Assembly: GCA_034336665.1 (NCBI GenBank) | Contig: JAPFBE010000003.1 | Coordinates: 67,437,352 to 67,501,351 of the forward strand | Source: Luscinia megarhynchos | Taxonomy: Eukaryota > Chordata > Aves > Passeriformes > Turdidae | DNA length: 64,000 nt | Direction: 5' to 3' | Made by a program: the position numbers and the translations under genes | Shown here: positions 13,801 through 27,781 of the stretch, piece by piece | Layout: each line of letters opens with the position of its first letter | Numbering within the stretch: the first letter of the stretch is position 1 | The notes under the pieces: generated by a model | What the model was told of the DNA's origin: nothing | Databases searched by the model: none | The model's input: only the letters and a program-made list of their open reading frames with translations

Positions 13801-16800
13801 CAAAAAATACAAAAGAAACAAGCTTCCTAGTCAAGGTCCATCCTTTACACGCATGATAAACAGCAGTAGAGAAAATCTGCCCCATAAATCATGCTCAGTA
13901 TTACTGATCATCCATCAAGAGCAAGGACTTCTCACCTTGCTGCCCTGTTTTCAGTGATCCTACATCTCTGATCTCCCTGAGAAAGCTTTGTGAAATGCCT
14001 TACATATATTCATTACCATTTTAAAATTAAAAAAAGTATCTTATCAAATAAGGTCTTTTCTGGCTGCATTCTGGCTATACTTTTACTTGTGCACTAGGGT
14101 ATAGTACACACTAGGACCACATTTCTAGGCTCATGTCTTGTGGTCTATATGAAAGCACCTTTAATGTCTAACTTCCATCTTTGCTATTTTTTTTGATTAG
14201 CTTGTTCTAATTTTGCAGCAGTTCACATGATGCAGTTCTCTCTTTTCCCTGTGCAGTTTTAACAGGGAGGCAGCTCGGCTGCTAGTTCTGTTAAAAAGTC
14301 ACCCATGGGACTAACTGAGCTCCAAGAAACTGTTTCATAAATTTGAATACTTTGATATGATAAATGCCAAAGCCAGCTTTATAGAGATGAAGGACTATAT
14401 CTACTTCACTGCTGAAATATGCCCATGGAAGTTCTCCCTCAACTCAGGAAGTCTGGAGGGGACATCATTACATCATATAAAGGCATAAGTGCTCCTAAAA
14501 CTTTCCCCAAGGAAGCAGAGCTTTGTTCTGCTGGAGCAGAGTGGCTAAGTGTGACATTTGTGTCAGAACATTTCAAACATGGAAGCATTACCATGCTCCC
14601 CCTGACATGGTTTTGCTGAACTTCTCATCCAGTGCACTGTGCCCACAGCTGGTGGTCATTTTCCCTGTTGTGGTCCCAGAAAGCCCATCTCTGGGGTCAG
14701 AACAAGTATCCTGGGTTCAGAGAGCCTGAAGGCACCTGAGCTTCAAATATCCCACATAAAGCTTCCAATATGCTCCAAGGTGGCTCATGTGAGAGCTCCT
14801 CCTTTTCATCAGGCAGTGATAACAGCACTTGCCTGCCTCCCAACAGTTTTCTGGAAGAAAACAAATTATCATTTACCAACAGCTTTCAACAGAAATTTCT
14901 TTAGAAATATCAATGTATTAAATTGCACTTAAGAGCCAAAAAAATTGACTGAAAGGGTTTGTCCTCCGAAAATAAAGTTTTCTGTGTCTAGCTATATCAT
15001 GCCACACAGAAATGCTAAAATCTGTCACCACACTGAATCCCTTCAGCCAGCAGGAAACTGCAGGCAATTTCTACTGAACTGGAGCTAGTGGAACTAGTAC
15101 TATCACATGGAGAGGCTCTCCATATTTCAGCTAACTGGAGCTCTTCATGAAGCTGTAAACAGATTAACCTTCAAGTGTCTAATAATCCGTTGTGGGGGCT
15201 TTTCTAAACAAATGTGAGATATTTGAAAACGTAGGTTGCTTTTTATCTGTTATTGTTGGAGTTTCCACTTGCAGTCACAGTGGAAACACCTTGTTCCCAA
15301 GTTCCCTGGATGATATGAATTCCCAGCTGGTGCTGCAGCAGACTGCTGGAGACCTCTCCTTCCAAGGTATACAGCGCTGAACTAAACCTTCTGAAGCCAA
15401 TGAAAACAATTACTCAAGTTAGCATGAGTGCAAGTGATCCTTAAGCCCTTAATTACTCCCTGTACTTGTACTGTTTAATTCCCATGCATTACTCTGAGTT
15501 CTTGGAGAGTTTGTCTTGAAGCCCTGTGCTGCAAACCCCTGTGGCTCATAGCCAGTCCAGGATTCCTGATGCAGGATGGATGCTAGGGCCAACCTCAGCT
15601 AAGCTGTCCCTTCCCATCTCTCAGCACTTGCAGATTGCTCTGAAAATTTATACACCATGTATCCATTTCTCTTTGAATCACTAGCAGAAAAACTGCTTAA
15701 TCTCCAGGACAATACTGCAAAAGAACGACGAAAGTGTAAAACCTAAAGCCCCCCAGCCCTTACCAGATGAACAGCAAGTGTTCATGTATCTTTGCTAAGA
15801 TGTTGCCAGAACTGAATAGTTAAAAATCTTCTAAGCAGAATAGAATGCAACAGAAGTCCAATGTCAACTGTAGCTTATTTATCTCCAGGTCTGCAAGCTA
15901 ATGCTGAAGAGAAGTTAAATTTAAATACATTTATTCTAAGTGTAACCAAAATGCTGTAAATAACATACCACTTGATATGCAGGAACATGCACTACATATT
16001 GGGGAACATAAAGTGCTGCACCGACCCAGTTTATTTTGCTGCTCCTACATCTCATGTCCCCCTCTCAAGGCAAAATTGTATTAATATTATCAGGTCCAAT
16101 GCCAAGCCAAGGACAGGGATCCATGAAGCTGGGAGTGTTTGGCTCTCAGCTGCTCTCCTGGTGCAGCAGTGGACAGTGAGGTAAACTTTCAAACAAGCAT
16201 GCAGTATTTTCCTGGAAGGATTATTGCAGCTAATTGCATATGCATTTCATTAGTTAATTACAAACTGCAAAAAAGCTGGGTGAAGCTTTGTGCCTGCTGT
16301 AGCAGAGGCAAATGTTACCACAATTCCTATTTAGCACCAGTCTGCCAAATCATCACTGGGTGCCATGCAAGTGATGGGCACCACCCACAAGAGAGGGAGT
16401 TCTTTGTATGGGGCCATGAGAGAAAACAGCAAAACGGAGATAGTGCACATGCCTGTTGGAATCAAACACTAACAAAATAGAATGACCCCATTTATGGTTA
16501 AAGAACCATAAATCAGCATTATACTGAATTTTAGCAGGATAATCACTACAAATATCTGACCATATGGCAGGGGAGAAGTCATAAAAGGACTTTGCTGCTT
16601 TGCTTCAACCCTGCCAAGATGCTTCCCACAACCTTGGCAAAGGGCAGAAACCACCTTGTGACAGCTGCTGAGATACCACTTAGGGAAACCTTTGCCATCC
16701 ACCCAAAAAAAGAGAAAAACAAAATCAAGAATAACAGTTAGGAAATTGTGGGGTCCACGAAAAAGTCAATCCTATTTAAAATACACAAAGTCTATGATGT

Positions 16801-19800
16801 TTTAGAATAGTTTTACTAGTTGGGCTGTTTTTTAAACATGATAGCTGGCATGTTTCAAAGTGGGGAATACCAAATGAATCATAGCTGCAAATTGTTTACC
16901 ATGACAGTCCACAGTTTTATCTTCCAGCTGTGACTGATCCCAAGCTTCTATCACTTACTGAGCTGCTTGGAGGCTTTTCTCAATTAATCTGAATTTTTTA
17001 TCTGCAGGTACCTTTGATTCACACAATGGGTAGAGAGATGACAGTTCAGGAGTGCACACATTCCCTGAAGCCATCACAGCTGAGCTCCAGAGCAGGCCTG
17101 TTGGTAAGCCATGCATAATTCAGTGCATTTCTTAGAGCAGCTATCGCTTTGCCAAAGGAGTGGGACTGCTTTGTGCTCACAAGAGATGGTTTCTTAGCAT
17201 CAGCTCTTTTCTTTTAAATTTTCTTGCATCTTTCCTTCAAGTTTAAGCTTTTTTAAACAACACCTTTTTAAACTACATCTTAGACATTTTTAGAACATAC
17301 TTCCAAACTATTCTTTGGAAGGCATACAGAGACCATGACGCTACCTCTTATTCTTCTTTCCCACACAGTTTGACAGTGTACAGGCCTGCTCTGTGTCTAA
17401 ATTTACAAGCTGTGACAAGTGATAAATATCCTAATTCTAAAACACTATTGTATACCTCTGAGACAATTAAAATTCCTTAGATACCTAGATGCAGTACATA
17501 ATGCATTTAGTCAACATTAGAACATGCCAGAGAGAGAATGTTTTATCCCAGCGCACATCCAAGCATCTAAAAATAGGCCTTCAGTTTAAATAAAAGTATT
17601 TTAATAACATTCATTGGGAAATCCCCTTTCCTCAGATTACAAAAGTAATATTAATTTGTAGATTGTCTCATGTGCAGTAAGAATGAGCAGAAGAGTTTAT
17701 AAAAAGCATCAAATAAATCATATATTCTTTTTTTTAGAAGGAAAAAGTGATGCATTTTTAATTCTCTTGTTTAAACCCAAAAAATCATACCATACACTTG
17801 AGGGCACAGACTGAACTCCAGCTCCCAGTATTCTATACAGTTTAGCAGCAGGGGAAGATGATCCAAGGGTTTCTGAGGTTTGGCCATAAGACAGATAGAG
17901 ACAGTCCATTTTATTCCAAACTCAGCATTCCTCACTCAGTTTTGCTTAGTTTCTCTGGAGGTTGTGCATACCTTTCTGGGAATGGCTGGCAGGAGCACAG
18001 TGTAACTGCAATGTGTGATAGACAGGAAGTTAGCCACTGACTAAACTTCAATATTTCACTATAATGCACCAGAAATGCACAGTATTTCTGAGATTCATGG
18101 CAGTGCTAGGAGACAACTCATTTACCTTCATTTAACTTCATTCTCTGCTTTTACTGGTGAGGTAGAAGGGCGTCTCCTGATTCTTCTCTGCAAATTAGAA
18201 GCTGTTTTCTTTCTCTGTGGTAGTTTAATTAAGGACTATAATGGAATTCATCTTCTTTGGGAGGCTTACTTTAAATAAGAAAAGCAAACAGAAAAGACTA
18301 GTGTCATGTTCAGCTGGAGAAAGGCTTGTGACATGCAAAAACTAACTGATCTGGCCTTGTTTTGTCTCATCAAGATCCACTGTGTAGCATTGGTGATGCT
18401 AGAAGTTGCTGCAGGCATCAGTCCAGCAGCTGGCCAGTGAATACATCCATCTCCATTGCATTCTGGTCAGCAGTTCTTGCCTTTTGACATAGAAACACAC
18501 ACTGCTCAATGCCCAATGGCCCAAGCCAGGTAGTGTGCCCTAAAATAACAGAGTACCCTTATGACTGCCTGGTGAATCAGCACACAGTGAGAGACGTGCC
18601 CCATTCCGAGACAAGCCCCACTGATGCACGATCCCGTGGTGAGGTTTGTGTGGGAACACTGCCAGCTCTGCCAACGAGGTCCAGTTCCCACCTCTGAATC
18701 AGAGCACTTTATTCTCTCATCCTGAATGTTCATATTTCTGCATAAGTGTTTCTGACTGTTTAGCCTTTATGGAAGTAGTGATGGCAGCTTACACTGTGTC
18801 AAGACAGATGAGCAGATCATGAAGTTGGGAAGAGCACGTATGAATGATTTACACCATGTAGCCCAGCTTAATTGACTCCTTGCCATAGGGAACAGAGTCA
18901 AAGCCTTGCTTGTAAACCACAGAAATGGCAGCACCTTTCTCCTCCAACCGCACCAATTCCACAGGTAGACCCTTAAAGCTGCCACATGGGAAGCATGCTA
19001 CCATTCCTTGGGCTCATCTCCAAGGGACAAAACATCTGCTACTGCTGATGGTGGTGTCACTGATGTCTTGTGTCAACAGCCCACAGTTTCTGGTAACTCC
19101 CACCCTGGAGGAAAAGACTGTGAAGTGGTTCCTGTTCTATTCAGCCTAGTGTTCTTGGTTGGAGGGTCTCAGTTTGTTGTTTTTCTGCCAGTGGTGGTTT
19201 TACTTGTTTCAGACTTTAGCCAGCTTTCTTCTAGCACTTAAATTAACTCTGGAAATCCCAAGCTGAAAGCCTATGCTCCCACACCTGCCACGAGGCAAAG
19301 AACCACGACATTCTGAGCTGTTTACAGCTTCATGTAACCTCTAGAGATTGTCAAGCAGCAAGCCAGAAGGAAGCTGTTTAAACTGCAATTTTCAACGTTC
19401 TTGGATTAAACTAATAGACTCATGGCAATAATGAAAACTGCAAAAGATGTTATTCCTTCCTTTATTTCAGATATTCTTAAAAGCACCTGGAAGACTTACA
19501 TAAATGACCTCAATTTTAACCTGTTTGGACTAGTTTAGTGTGATGGAAAAATATGCCATGAGTGATATCCCAGCTCAACATCTACATGGAAAGAGCTTTT
19601 CCCTCTAAAAATAGTGCTGCATGCTTTTGGCTGTAACACTTCTCACGCTACTAAATTAGAATTCACAAGTCTTCCACAGGATTCCTAATGGGATCAAAGA
19701 TTAGAAATATCTTTGAAGTTTGTCTTCCTTTGCTCCACTGTTAATACCTACCTGCACTAATCCACCATGGTTCTCCTCAACTAATCAGTCACTCTCCCTC

Positions 19801-20862
19801 CCAAAAGGGACAGTTTACAGGCTTTTTCCAAATCCCCATTTGTTTGTGCTCATTCTCCACACTTCATTTTGCAAGAGCATACCATTTTGTTAATTGATTT
19901 TTCATGTTCTATAAAAAGGACAGTTTTGTTTTCTGAAACCTTTGGTCTAAATGTGATTTGCCAGTAATATTTACAGTACTTATAACTTTGGTCCTGTTTA
20001 TTGCTGGTAAGGCAATTGGATTGAACTGTGTGTGTGACAAATTCACAGCATTTTACTCTTGACTGCAGCTATTACTGATTGCAAGGGGATCATCTCAGTT
20101 TCACTCTTTAAATTTGGTCCTTGTTGAAAGAGATCAAAGAAACATTGAACCTCGAGCTTATTTGCTTCTTGTTTAGGAAAACAAGCTAACAGCCTCACTG
20201 ACCCTAAGCAGAAATCATACAAGAGAGAACATAATTTAAAAAAACCTTTCAAAACTGATATAATTCCAAACTGTTACACGGATGTCTTTCTTTGTCTCAC
20301 TGTGACTCAAAGTTGGCTCATAACTACCATATTGAACTTCTTGCATCTTTAAATTAATACTTATTTTTTGGAGGGAAAAGTTATCTTTGGAAGAAAGCCT
20401 ATTATCATAGAGTCTGTAATGATTTTTGTCACTGACAGTAATTGGTTCAGCCATGCAACTGTTTGATTTACTTAAAGGTTTCAAAGCCAGAATGCCTCAC
20501 TGTGCTCACTGACTTCAACTCACAGACAATACAAAATGCAGAATTGAAAAAGAAGCAATATGTGGTGCTTTTTGAAGATGTATGCTTATGGAGTTGAATG
20601 CATCTAGATTACCACAGGCTTGAACTTCAGAACGTACAAAAACTGCAGATGAAGTCAATAGAATATATCAGTGATAAGCCCCATAGCTAGATATCTAAAA
20701 TTAACCCTTTTAAAATGTTGATTTATAAACTGAAATGAAATGCATGAGAGGGACATAGTGAAGCAGAAAGTTTCTCAAAAGTCCTGCAAGGTTATACTTC
20801 ATTAGTGGAAGACCGTGATTCCTTTAGAAGGCAAGGGGGAAAAAGAAAAGAAAAAAAAAATT

Positions 20863-20867
<5 letters not shown>

Positions 20868-20901
<34 letters not shown>
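20868..20901 (+). repeat. A34 homopolymer, longest in the window
   Basis: Thirty-four uninterrupted A follow an A/G-rich stretch that includes a single TTAGGG. No LINE or SINE body is recognisable directly 5' of it, so it is called as simple sequence and not as a retroposon tail. Confidence 0.95.
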
Positions 20902-20903
<2 letters not shown>

Positions 20904-23389
20904 AAAAGAGAAACAGATGAGCTCTCATTTCTTCAAAGCTTTATTCCTTAATTTTTCTCTGGGCTAAATTAAAAGATTAATCCATTTCAATGAATACCCA
21001 CAGGGTTCACTTCTAAACGAGTATTTCCCCTCTCAACAGATAGAATAGGAAGATTAGAGTATGAAAAGGAGACAATTTAAACTGAGTTTTCTGGTCTTAG
21101 GAGGAGTTTTAATATGGATGTGACAGACATGTTCCAGCTGCTGCTTGTCTTCATATTTTCAAAATGACATTTTAAGTGCCACTGTTCCAGTGCTGAGTGT
21201 CCCCAGAAAGATGAGTGTTGTGCTTGTGCCTGTTACTGGCTCTGGACTGACCAAGGCTTTTCCCCAGACTGTAGAATTGACACTGCACCATCAGCTCTCC
21301 TCTTCCTCACCTCTCACTCACATCCCTACCAGAGGGGATACCCTTCAGGATCACTGAAGACTAGATGTTTTAAAAAATGCGATTTAAAGACTGGAAAAAA
21401 AAAAAAGTAGTTTTAGAAATGCCTTTACTGCTTTCTTCGTATCCCTCTAAGAAATTAATGAAGGCAATCATACTGCAATAAATAAAGTAGTCATGATGTC
21501 CCATTGACCAGGGAAGCACAAAATCAACCACAGGACACCTTTAAAATAAAGAAGGGACTGATGAAACCTCCCAGTATAGGGTCACCAAGCAGGTTGTCAC
21601 AGTAGCTATATTCACAACACTGATCATTGAATCAACACCTTCCCACAGAGTTAAAGGGCAGAGACACCTTGGGTGTCTGTAATGGGAACAATCTAATCCT
21701 GGGGCAATGCACAGTGAAACTGTCTGGCAGCCTGGTGTGCAAGTGGTTTGAACTACTTCTTACCCTCTGCAGATTAAACACTAAGAGTCACCATGACTAA
21801 ATTAGGTGCACATAATCAGTCAAATAATCCCGTGTGGAAATGGGCCAGGAAAGAGGATTTGTCTCTATCTGTTTCTTCCTTGTCGTCCCGTTACCCAATA
21901 CACATGCAAACATTTGTACTCTCCCACCTCATGCTATGGACAGGAAGGTGAGGTGGAGAATTTAAGCCACTTTTTAAAAGCCAGACAGAAATAAGTGCCA
22001 AAAACTGGAACTGGATCTGCTGAGTATGAGCCAGGACAATTTTAGAACACAGAATCTCCCAGACCGGACTTCTTAAACTAAAACCACAGATTTTATATGG
22101 CACTTTATAACAATAACAAACATGATGATTAAGCACTCGAGTCGAGCTGGCACGAGAGCTTGGCAAAATTCTTCCAACAGTTCTTTGCTCATAAAAAGCA
22201 AGCTTTGCAGAATTCAGAGTTTCATGGATTTCTTCAGTTTTGACAAATTTAAGCTCAGCAAAACTGAAACCCCTTTAAATATTTCAGGTTAGCATCTTCA
22301 TATAAAAGTAGTTCTGCATTGCCAAACCAGCTTGATCTTCCTGCCTCTACTTATTCATTACAAGGGGTGGTGAAGATCCTCCCAGAGTGGAACTGCTCCC
22401 TCTGCTATGAGTTCTGATGGGCAGGGGAAGAGGCAACAATGGAGATAGCAAAGACATTATCTAAGCTATTAAAATAATACCACATTTAAAATACTATCAC
22501 AAGCATCATATCATCATATCTAAAACCCCCTGAAATTAATAGCCAACTTATACTTCAGCACTGTTGTTTCAATCTCTGCAAACAGAGAGAAACCTCTGTG
22601 TCCACACCCCCAATTAATTATTTGAATTTTTTTTTCCCCCATCATAAGCAACTAGAGTTTGAAAAGTAAATGTTGCTAAGTCAAGGCAGCTAAAATGTCT
22701 TAAAGCCCTTGCTCTTCCTGGCTGGCATACTGCTCTTTTCCAGATCCTTCACCCCACAAAACTGAGAATCTCAATACTGTTCTATTTTAATCCTATTCAC
22801 AGTGAAATGATGGCATAAAGTGATTCTTCCGTCAAGGCATTAATATCAGAACAAGATCAGAAGGGGAAAAAAAATTGCATTTGTCATGCAGAAAACTGAA
22901 CAGAAAATCAGTCATAGAAACATGATGGGAAAGTATTTTCATGCAGGAAATTCTTCATATTTACATAATACTTATGTATTTAAGAACAACTGGTATACCT
23001 GTCTACCATGTCACAAATTTGAACGTTCTACCCATTTTGGAGGCAATTACGCATCTATTCAAGGCTTCTGTGCTCACTCTAATTTCTTCATTTCTCCACC
23101 CACCTGAATCTGACACTTTGACATTTTTGCTTATTAGAATGGAAATTCAACATTTAGCAAGGCCAGGCGATGCAAGGTCAAAAACCAGTGAGAATTAGAT
23201 ATATTGAAGAAAGGATCATGGAATTACATCAATAAAACATACAGTTTCATTTTTCTATAATTTTTAAAGAAACAATAGCTGTCATGAGATACTAAAACAA
23301 GTTTTGAAATATTCATCACCATTTTCTTGTTCAGTCCCAAAATAAATTGCTTCAGCACTCAGAGCTGTGGGTAGATATTGAATAGCATT

Positions 23390-23575
23390 ATGTCTTTTAG
23401 TCTAGCATGTCAATGGGGAAGAATTGTCTCTAACACCGTGCTATTGTTCTATTTAAAGAATCTTAAGCAACAGGGATTTCATCACTTGACTTGGAAGATT
23501 ATTTAACAGACTAGCAGACCTTATGACTATGAAGCATTCCCCAATATTCTTCAATTTCCTGGTCTAATAGCAGTT
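23390..23575 (-). mobile_element. Ancient CR1 LINE fragment
   Basis: The stretch GGGATTTCATCACTTGACTT, followed by AGATTATTTAACAGACTAGC and then AGACCTTATGACTATGAAGC, resembles the minus orientation of the old CR1 3' region. It is heavily diverged; the outer boundary on the low side is a guess. Confidence 0.5.
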
Positions 23576-26500
23576 AACTCGTTCTAAACAATCCAGCCTT
23601 CTTCCAATCCTCCACACGTCACATTCTTCCACGGTGCTTGACAAACTTTCCCACGTGGGTACTTGCAGCAAGTTAGAGCTTATGCTGATGAAGTACATAA
23701 AGCTAATTATGTGAGCAGGGACATTCAGCTGATCACTCACAATGCAGATACAAGTGGGGAACTCTAAGCCCCTCAAACCAGTAAAGCAGAAGGTGCAGTC
23801 TGAGCATCGTGTTACCCCCCGCAGAATCACAAGATAACACTGGGAACCACATCCCATATCTGTGGGCCTTTGGTGCATGATATGGATGAACCTCTTGTGC
23901 CAATTTTATTGGGGCAGACACAGGGAAAGTTCCATCTAGCGCATTTAAAATTCCAAAGGAAAATACACAGAGTTAAGTATTCTAAGTTGTTTAAATTGGA
24001 AGTTTCTCTTTATGTTTATACAATTGTTTCTACTCCAAGTCACAGTGGTTTCAACTTTAACATGACTTTCTAGTCAGTCACTTTTTCTCATATTTTGCAG
24101 AACACATTCACACTCCTCTTAGACTGAAGTATCTCAATTTTTCAATTCTAGTAAATTTAGACTGTAAACAAGCAACAAGTTTTTAGACATACAAAACTCC
24201 CTTTTTCTAAATAAAGAATAAGAGTTTAAAATATCAGGCATTTTTTGAAAAGTAGTACAACAGAGCTGGGGCTAAATTTGAATTTTTCAGGTAACCTTGA
24301 ACAAAAATATTAGTGAACAAATCTATCTGTGGCACAGAACAGATCTGTGGAGTACTGGTAGTAGGATCAGGAGCTGAGCCTCAGCCTGAACTTTCCCAGA
24401 GCTGCCCCCTCAGTCTCACAAAATTGGTAGGAGAAGAGCCCTGTTATGACTGATAAGGAGCTGGTGGCAAGACTGTCACCATTGACATGTTATTGGCAAA
24501 GAGCAGTCTGGCTGATACCCCAAATTCTGGGATGGAACTCCAGGAAAGACCTGAGGACAAGCAGACAAGCACTGAGCAGTGTGTCCTCTCTCACCATGGG
24601 AAAAGAGCACAGTCCCACCACTCCAAACCCATTTAATTGAGTCACCCTGAATACATGAGGTATCACCAAAAAGTCAGCCAAGGAGCACAGCACAGGCTCC
24701 ATGCACATCCAGGCTTACTGCTTTTAGAGGAGTCACAGGAAGGGGAGAAATCTGGTGAAGAACAAAGCTGCTCCATTAGCAAACTTCCCCTCAGCACAAA
24801 CATCATGTCTCCTTATTCTAAACACCTGGGTTTTACTCCCTAGGCAGGGGACACTAGCTGGCACTTCTGAAAAGAAACGTGTTTAGGCAGAACTAGCACC
24901 ACAAGACATCTGGCAGAGGCGAGAAAAGCAGGAACAGATCTCCCCTTAAAGAATCACTGTTTACCCTAAAACAAGCCAGTGTTTTCCTGTCACCTGGCTA
25001 TAGTCATTGGATTTTAGTAACCTACTAAACTTTTAGTAACCTGCCACGATTTTGAAATGAGCCCCTTGATTTGCAACAGTAGCAGCTCTTCTATTTATAA
25101 CAAATGCACACTTCTAAGACATTATCAACTACTTTTGTCTCCCTGCCATGCAGAGATGCTGCTTAAATAGAAAGCTGTGTCATGTGTTTGAAGACTTCTA
25201 AAGTGAGGTAATTTTGCATTTTTCTACCCTACTGAGCTAGGAAATTAACAGGAAACTTTTTCTTGCCCTCTAGGAGACCTGATTTAGTCAAAGACATGAT
25301 CTCAGGTAGTAGTTACAGAATCAGCTATTTATTTAATTTAAATGAAACTGTTCTTCCAGCAGACAGTGAAAGGAAGAAATAATATGTCATGCTAAGATTC
25401 CTGAGCCAGTGCTTCTCCCCTACATCCTTTCTGTGCATGTTGAAGTGCACTGCTGCTCTGTATTAAACAAGCTGAGGTAGAATGGAAAGCAATTAATTTG
25501 TGCTCCCTGGGTGCTGGGCAACTAATTTAACTCTTGCTGGTACATAGACTGTAAATAGAAAAAGATAGTACAGTTTCATACAGATAACATTCCTATGAAA
25601 GTTACTAAGTCAACAGCAAGGAAACATTTTTCTTCCTACAGAGTCATGTTGTCTTTAATCCAAAGCAAGCAGGTGATGTTAGGTGCCAGCTTGTGTGATG
25701 ACTTATCAAGGGCTGGCACTCTAAACACCAGGTGTGCCCTCACCTGCTTAGCAACACCTTCTCCTTCCCTCAGCCATGTCCAGGAGGAAGCACTATCCTT
25801 TTGGAACTAAAGAAAAAAGTAAAAGGCTTCCAGGCCAGACAGCTGTGCATGTCACAGGAGCCACATGAGAGAGACGACCCTTGGGAGGGGCTCACTCTCT
25901 TGCTCCCACATGGAGGTGGAGGGAAACTACACAACAGCTCCCATGAGTTATCTAACTTGGCAGAAAGAACAAAGTTCTAGGTGCTGTTTTCCATCAGGTG
26001 ATGGGCTGAGCTCGTCTCTACATGAATTCATACAAGCAGAACACTTCCCCTGGGTAATTTTCATACGCATCAAAACTGATCTTGTAATATGCACAGGCTG
26101 GTCACAACATCCTGATCCCAACACTGAAGAGTGCTACCTTCCTCAGCTGAGTCAGCTGAAACCAAATGCTTCCATGTCCTTCCAGTGACTGGAATGTGGT
26201 TTCAGTTTTTATGGGCTTAATGTACAAAGGAAATATAAAAATACACCACAACATATAAATGAAACCAACTTCTTTTAAGAGAACCAGAGAATCAGATGTA
26301 ACTTTCTATGCTCAAGATTACTAATGCTTCTTCCACAGTTTTTTAATAAAAATGAATTGATTCCAATTCAGCAGCTTGGAGTATTTTGCTTTTGGATTTG
26401 TATGAACCTGTACACATCCAGTGTATTCAAGGACAGATGTCATTTTTTTCAGATTCCCACCTGAAACTGCTAAACAACAATATTACTTGCAGAGATGTAA

Positions 26501-27775
26501 TTTATATCTAATCAGATATCAGGCAATTCTGTCCTTAACACAGATTTTATGTAAATAAAGACTAAAAGATTACAACACCAGATAAGGAGGAGAACTTTTC
26601 CAAAGGCAGAAATGTAGGGCAAAAGCACAAAGCCAAAGAGGTTGACTAACCTCAAAGTAAAGTTCATCACAAAATAACCAAAAATGAGTGATCAGTCCAA
26701 CAAGATAGCAAGTAAAACAAGATACAAGTATGTTTGGGGGCATTGGAAAAGTCAAAAAGTCCCTGCTGACATTAGTCTTTGCATTTCAATAATGCCACGT
26801 AAAGGGGAAAGAGAAAATCCTTAGGGTTTTGAACTATATTAATTGTGTTTATTTTAATTAATTTCAAATTAATACAAGCAGTGAAAGATTTAGGAGCCTG
26901 CAGCATCTTCGTCTCCTCTGCTGCTTCATGTCACCTGGTGGTCCTGTCTGCACCCCTCCTGGGCTGATACCACTTGCTTTGATATTGACACAGCTCAGCC
27001 TCAATCCAGTCTTCAAAGAAAAACGGGCATGAAAATCCCTCAATCCCCCTTTCTGCTCTGAGCCCAGGGCATGCTCACATTTCCCAAGGACTGCACAATC
27101 CAGTGGGTATTATTTTGTACTTAATAAAATTAACAGCCTTTACAGAAAATAGGATTTGGAATGACATTTCTGCCACGGGATCATTCAAAGTCTGGTAGAT
27201 GTACTATGATATCAGTCCTGATCCCTTTCATATCACTGGCATTATTTGCTCAATTTTCTAAACTAAATTTATTATACTGAATATTAAGAAGCAGAAGAAA
27301 AGGAGATGAGAAATACTTTATCTGTTATTTTAGATAATATTTGTCCTGTTCTGCACTGGCTGCCATTTACTTGCCAAACACAGTTCATTCTATTTATTTA
27401 CTGTTTCAGATTGTAAGAAGGGATCTTCCAGGTAAAAACAAAATACAAGAAAGAATGCCTCAGATTCACTCTTAATGAAATTTTCTCTGTAGCAGAGAAA
27501 ACAACCTCCTCACATTCAGGCCCTATTCATCTGTCACTATTAATATTTTAAATAGTTGTTAGAATTTAATGGTTTTTTATTAATATTTAAGAATCATTAT
27601 TAATTTTTTTTAGAACTCCACTGGGCAATCAAGATACCACACCAAAGTCGGTGGTGCAGAAGAGATTAGCGAGGACTGCACAGATTTCATTAGTCCTGAG
27701 CTCTGTGGAAACTGCAGTCTGGACAATGCTGGCACACACCTGTTTCCTCCCCCCAGAAGGAAGGGCACTGTGGGG

Positions 27776-27781
27776 ACTCAC
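27776..27781 (-). promoter_or_regulatory. MTUS2: Splice donor of MTUS2 third coding exon
   Basis: AACC|GTGAGT on the minus strand matches the donor consensus at +1 to +6, with a weaker exon side. It is the only good donor near the point where family similarity ends. No usable GT exists upstream that would avoid the TAA at 27784-27786. Confidence 0.7.

Larger units (their letters stand above)
1..27781 (-). other. MTUS2 intron following the third coding exon (27.8 kb, continues beyond the window)
   Basis: No further MTUS2 exon and no other gene could be recognised here, so this is taken as a single large intron whose acceptor lies outside the window. The family's remaining C-terminal exons (coiled coil) were looked for by eye on the minus strand and not found; a short exon could be missed. 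Contents: old CR1 fragments near 5130-5275, 13500-13800 and 23390-23575, an A-rich tract at 3592-3680, a C/A-rich tract at 12569-12617, an A34 homopolymer at 20868-20901 and an AT-rich block at 27540-27612. Everything else looks like unique AT-rich intronic sequence. Confidence 0.7.
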
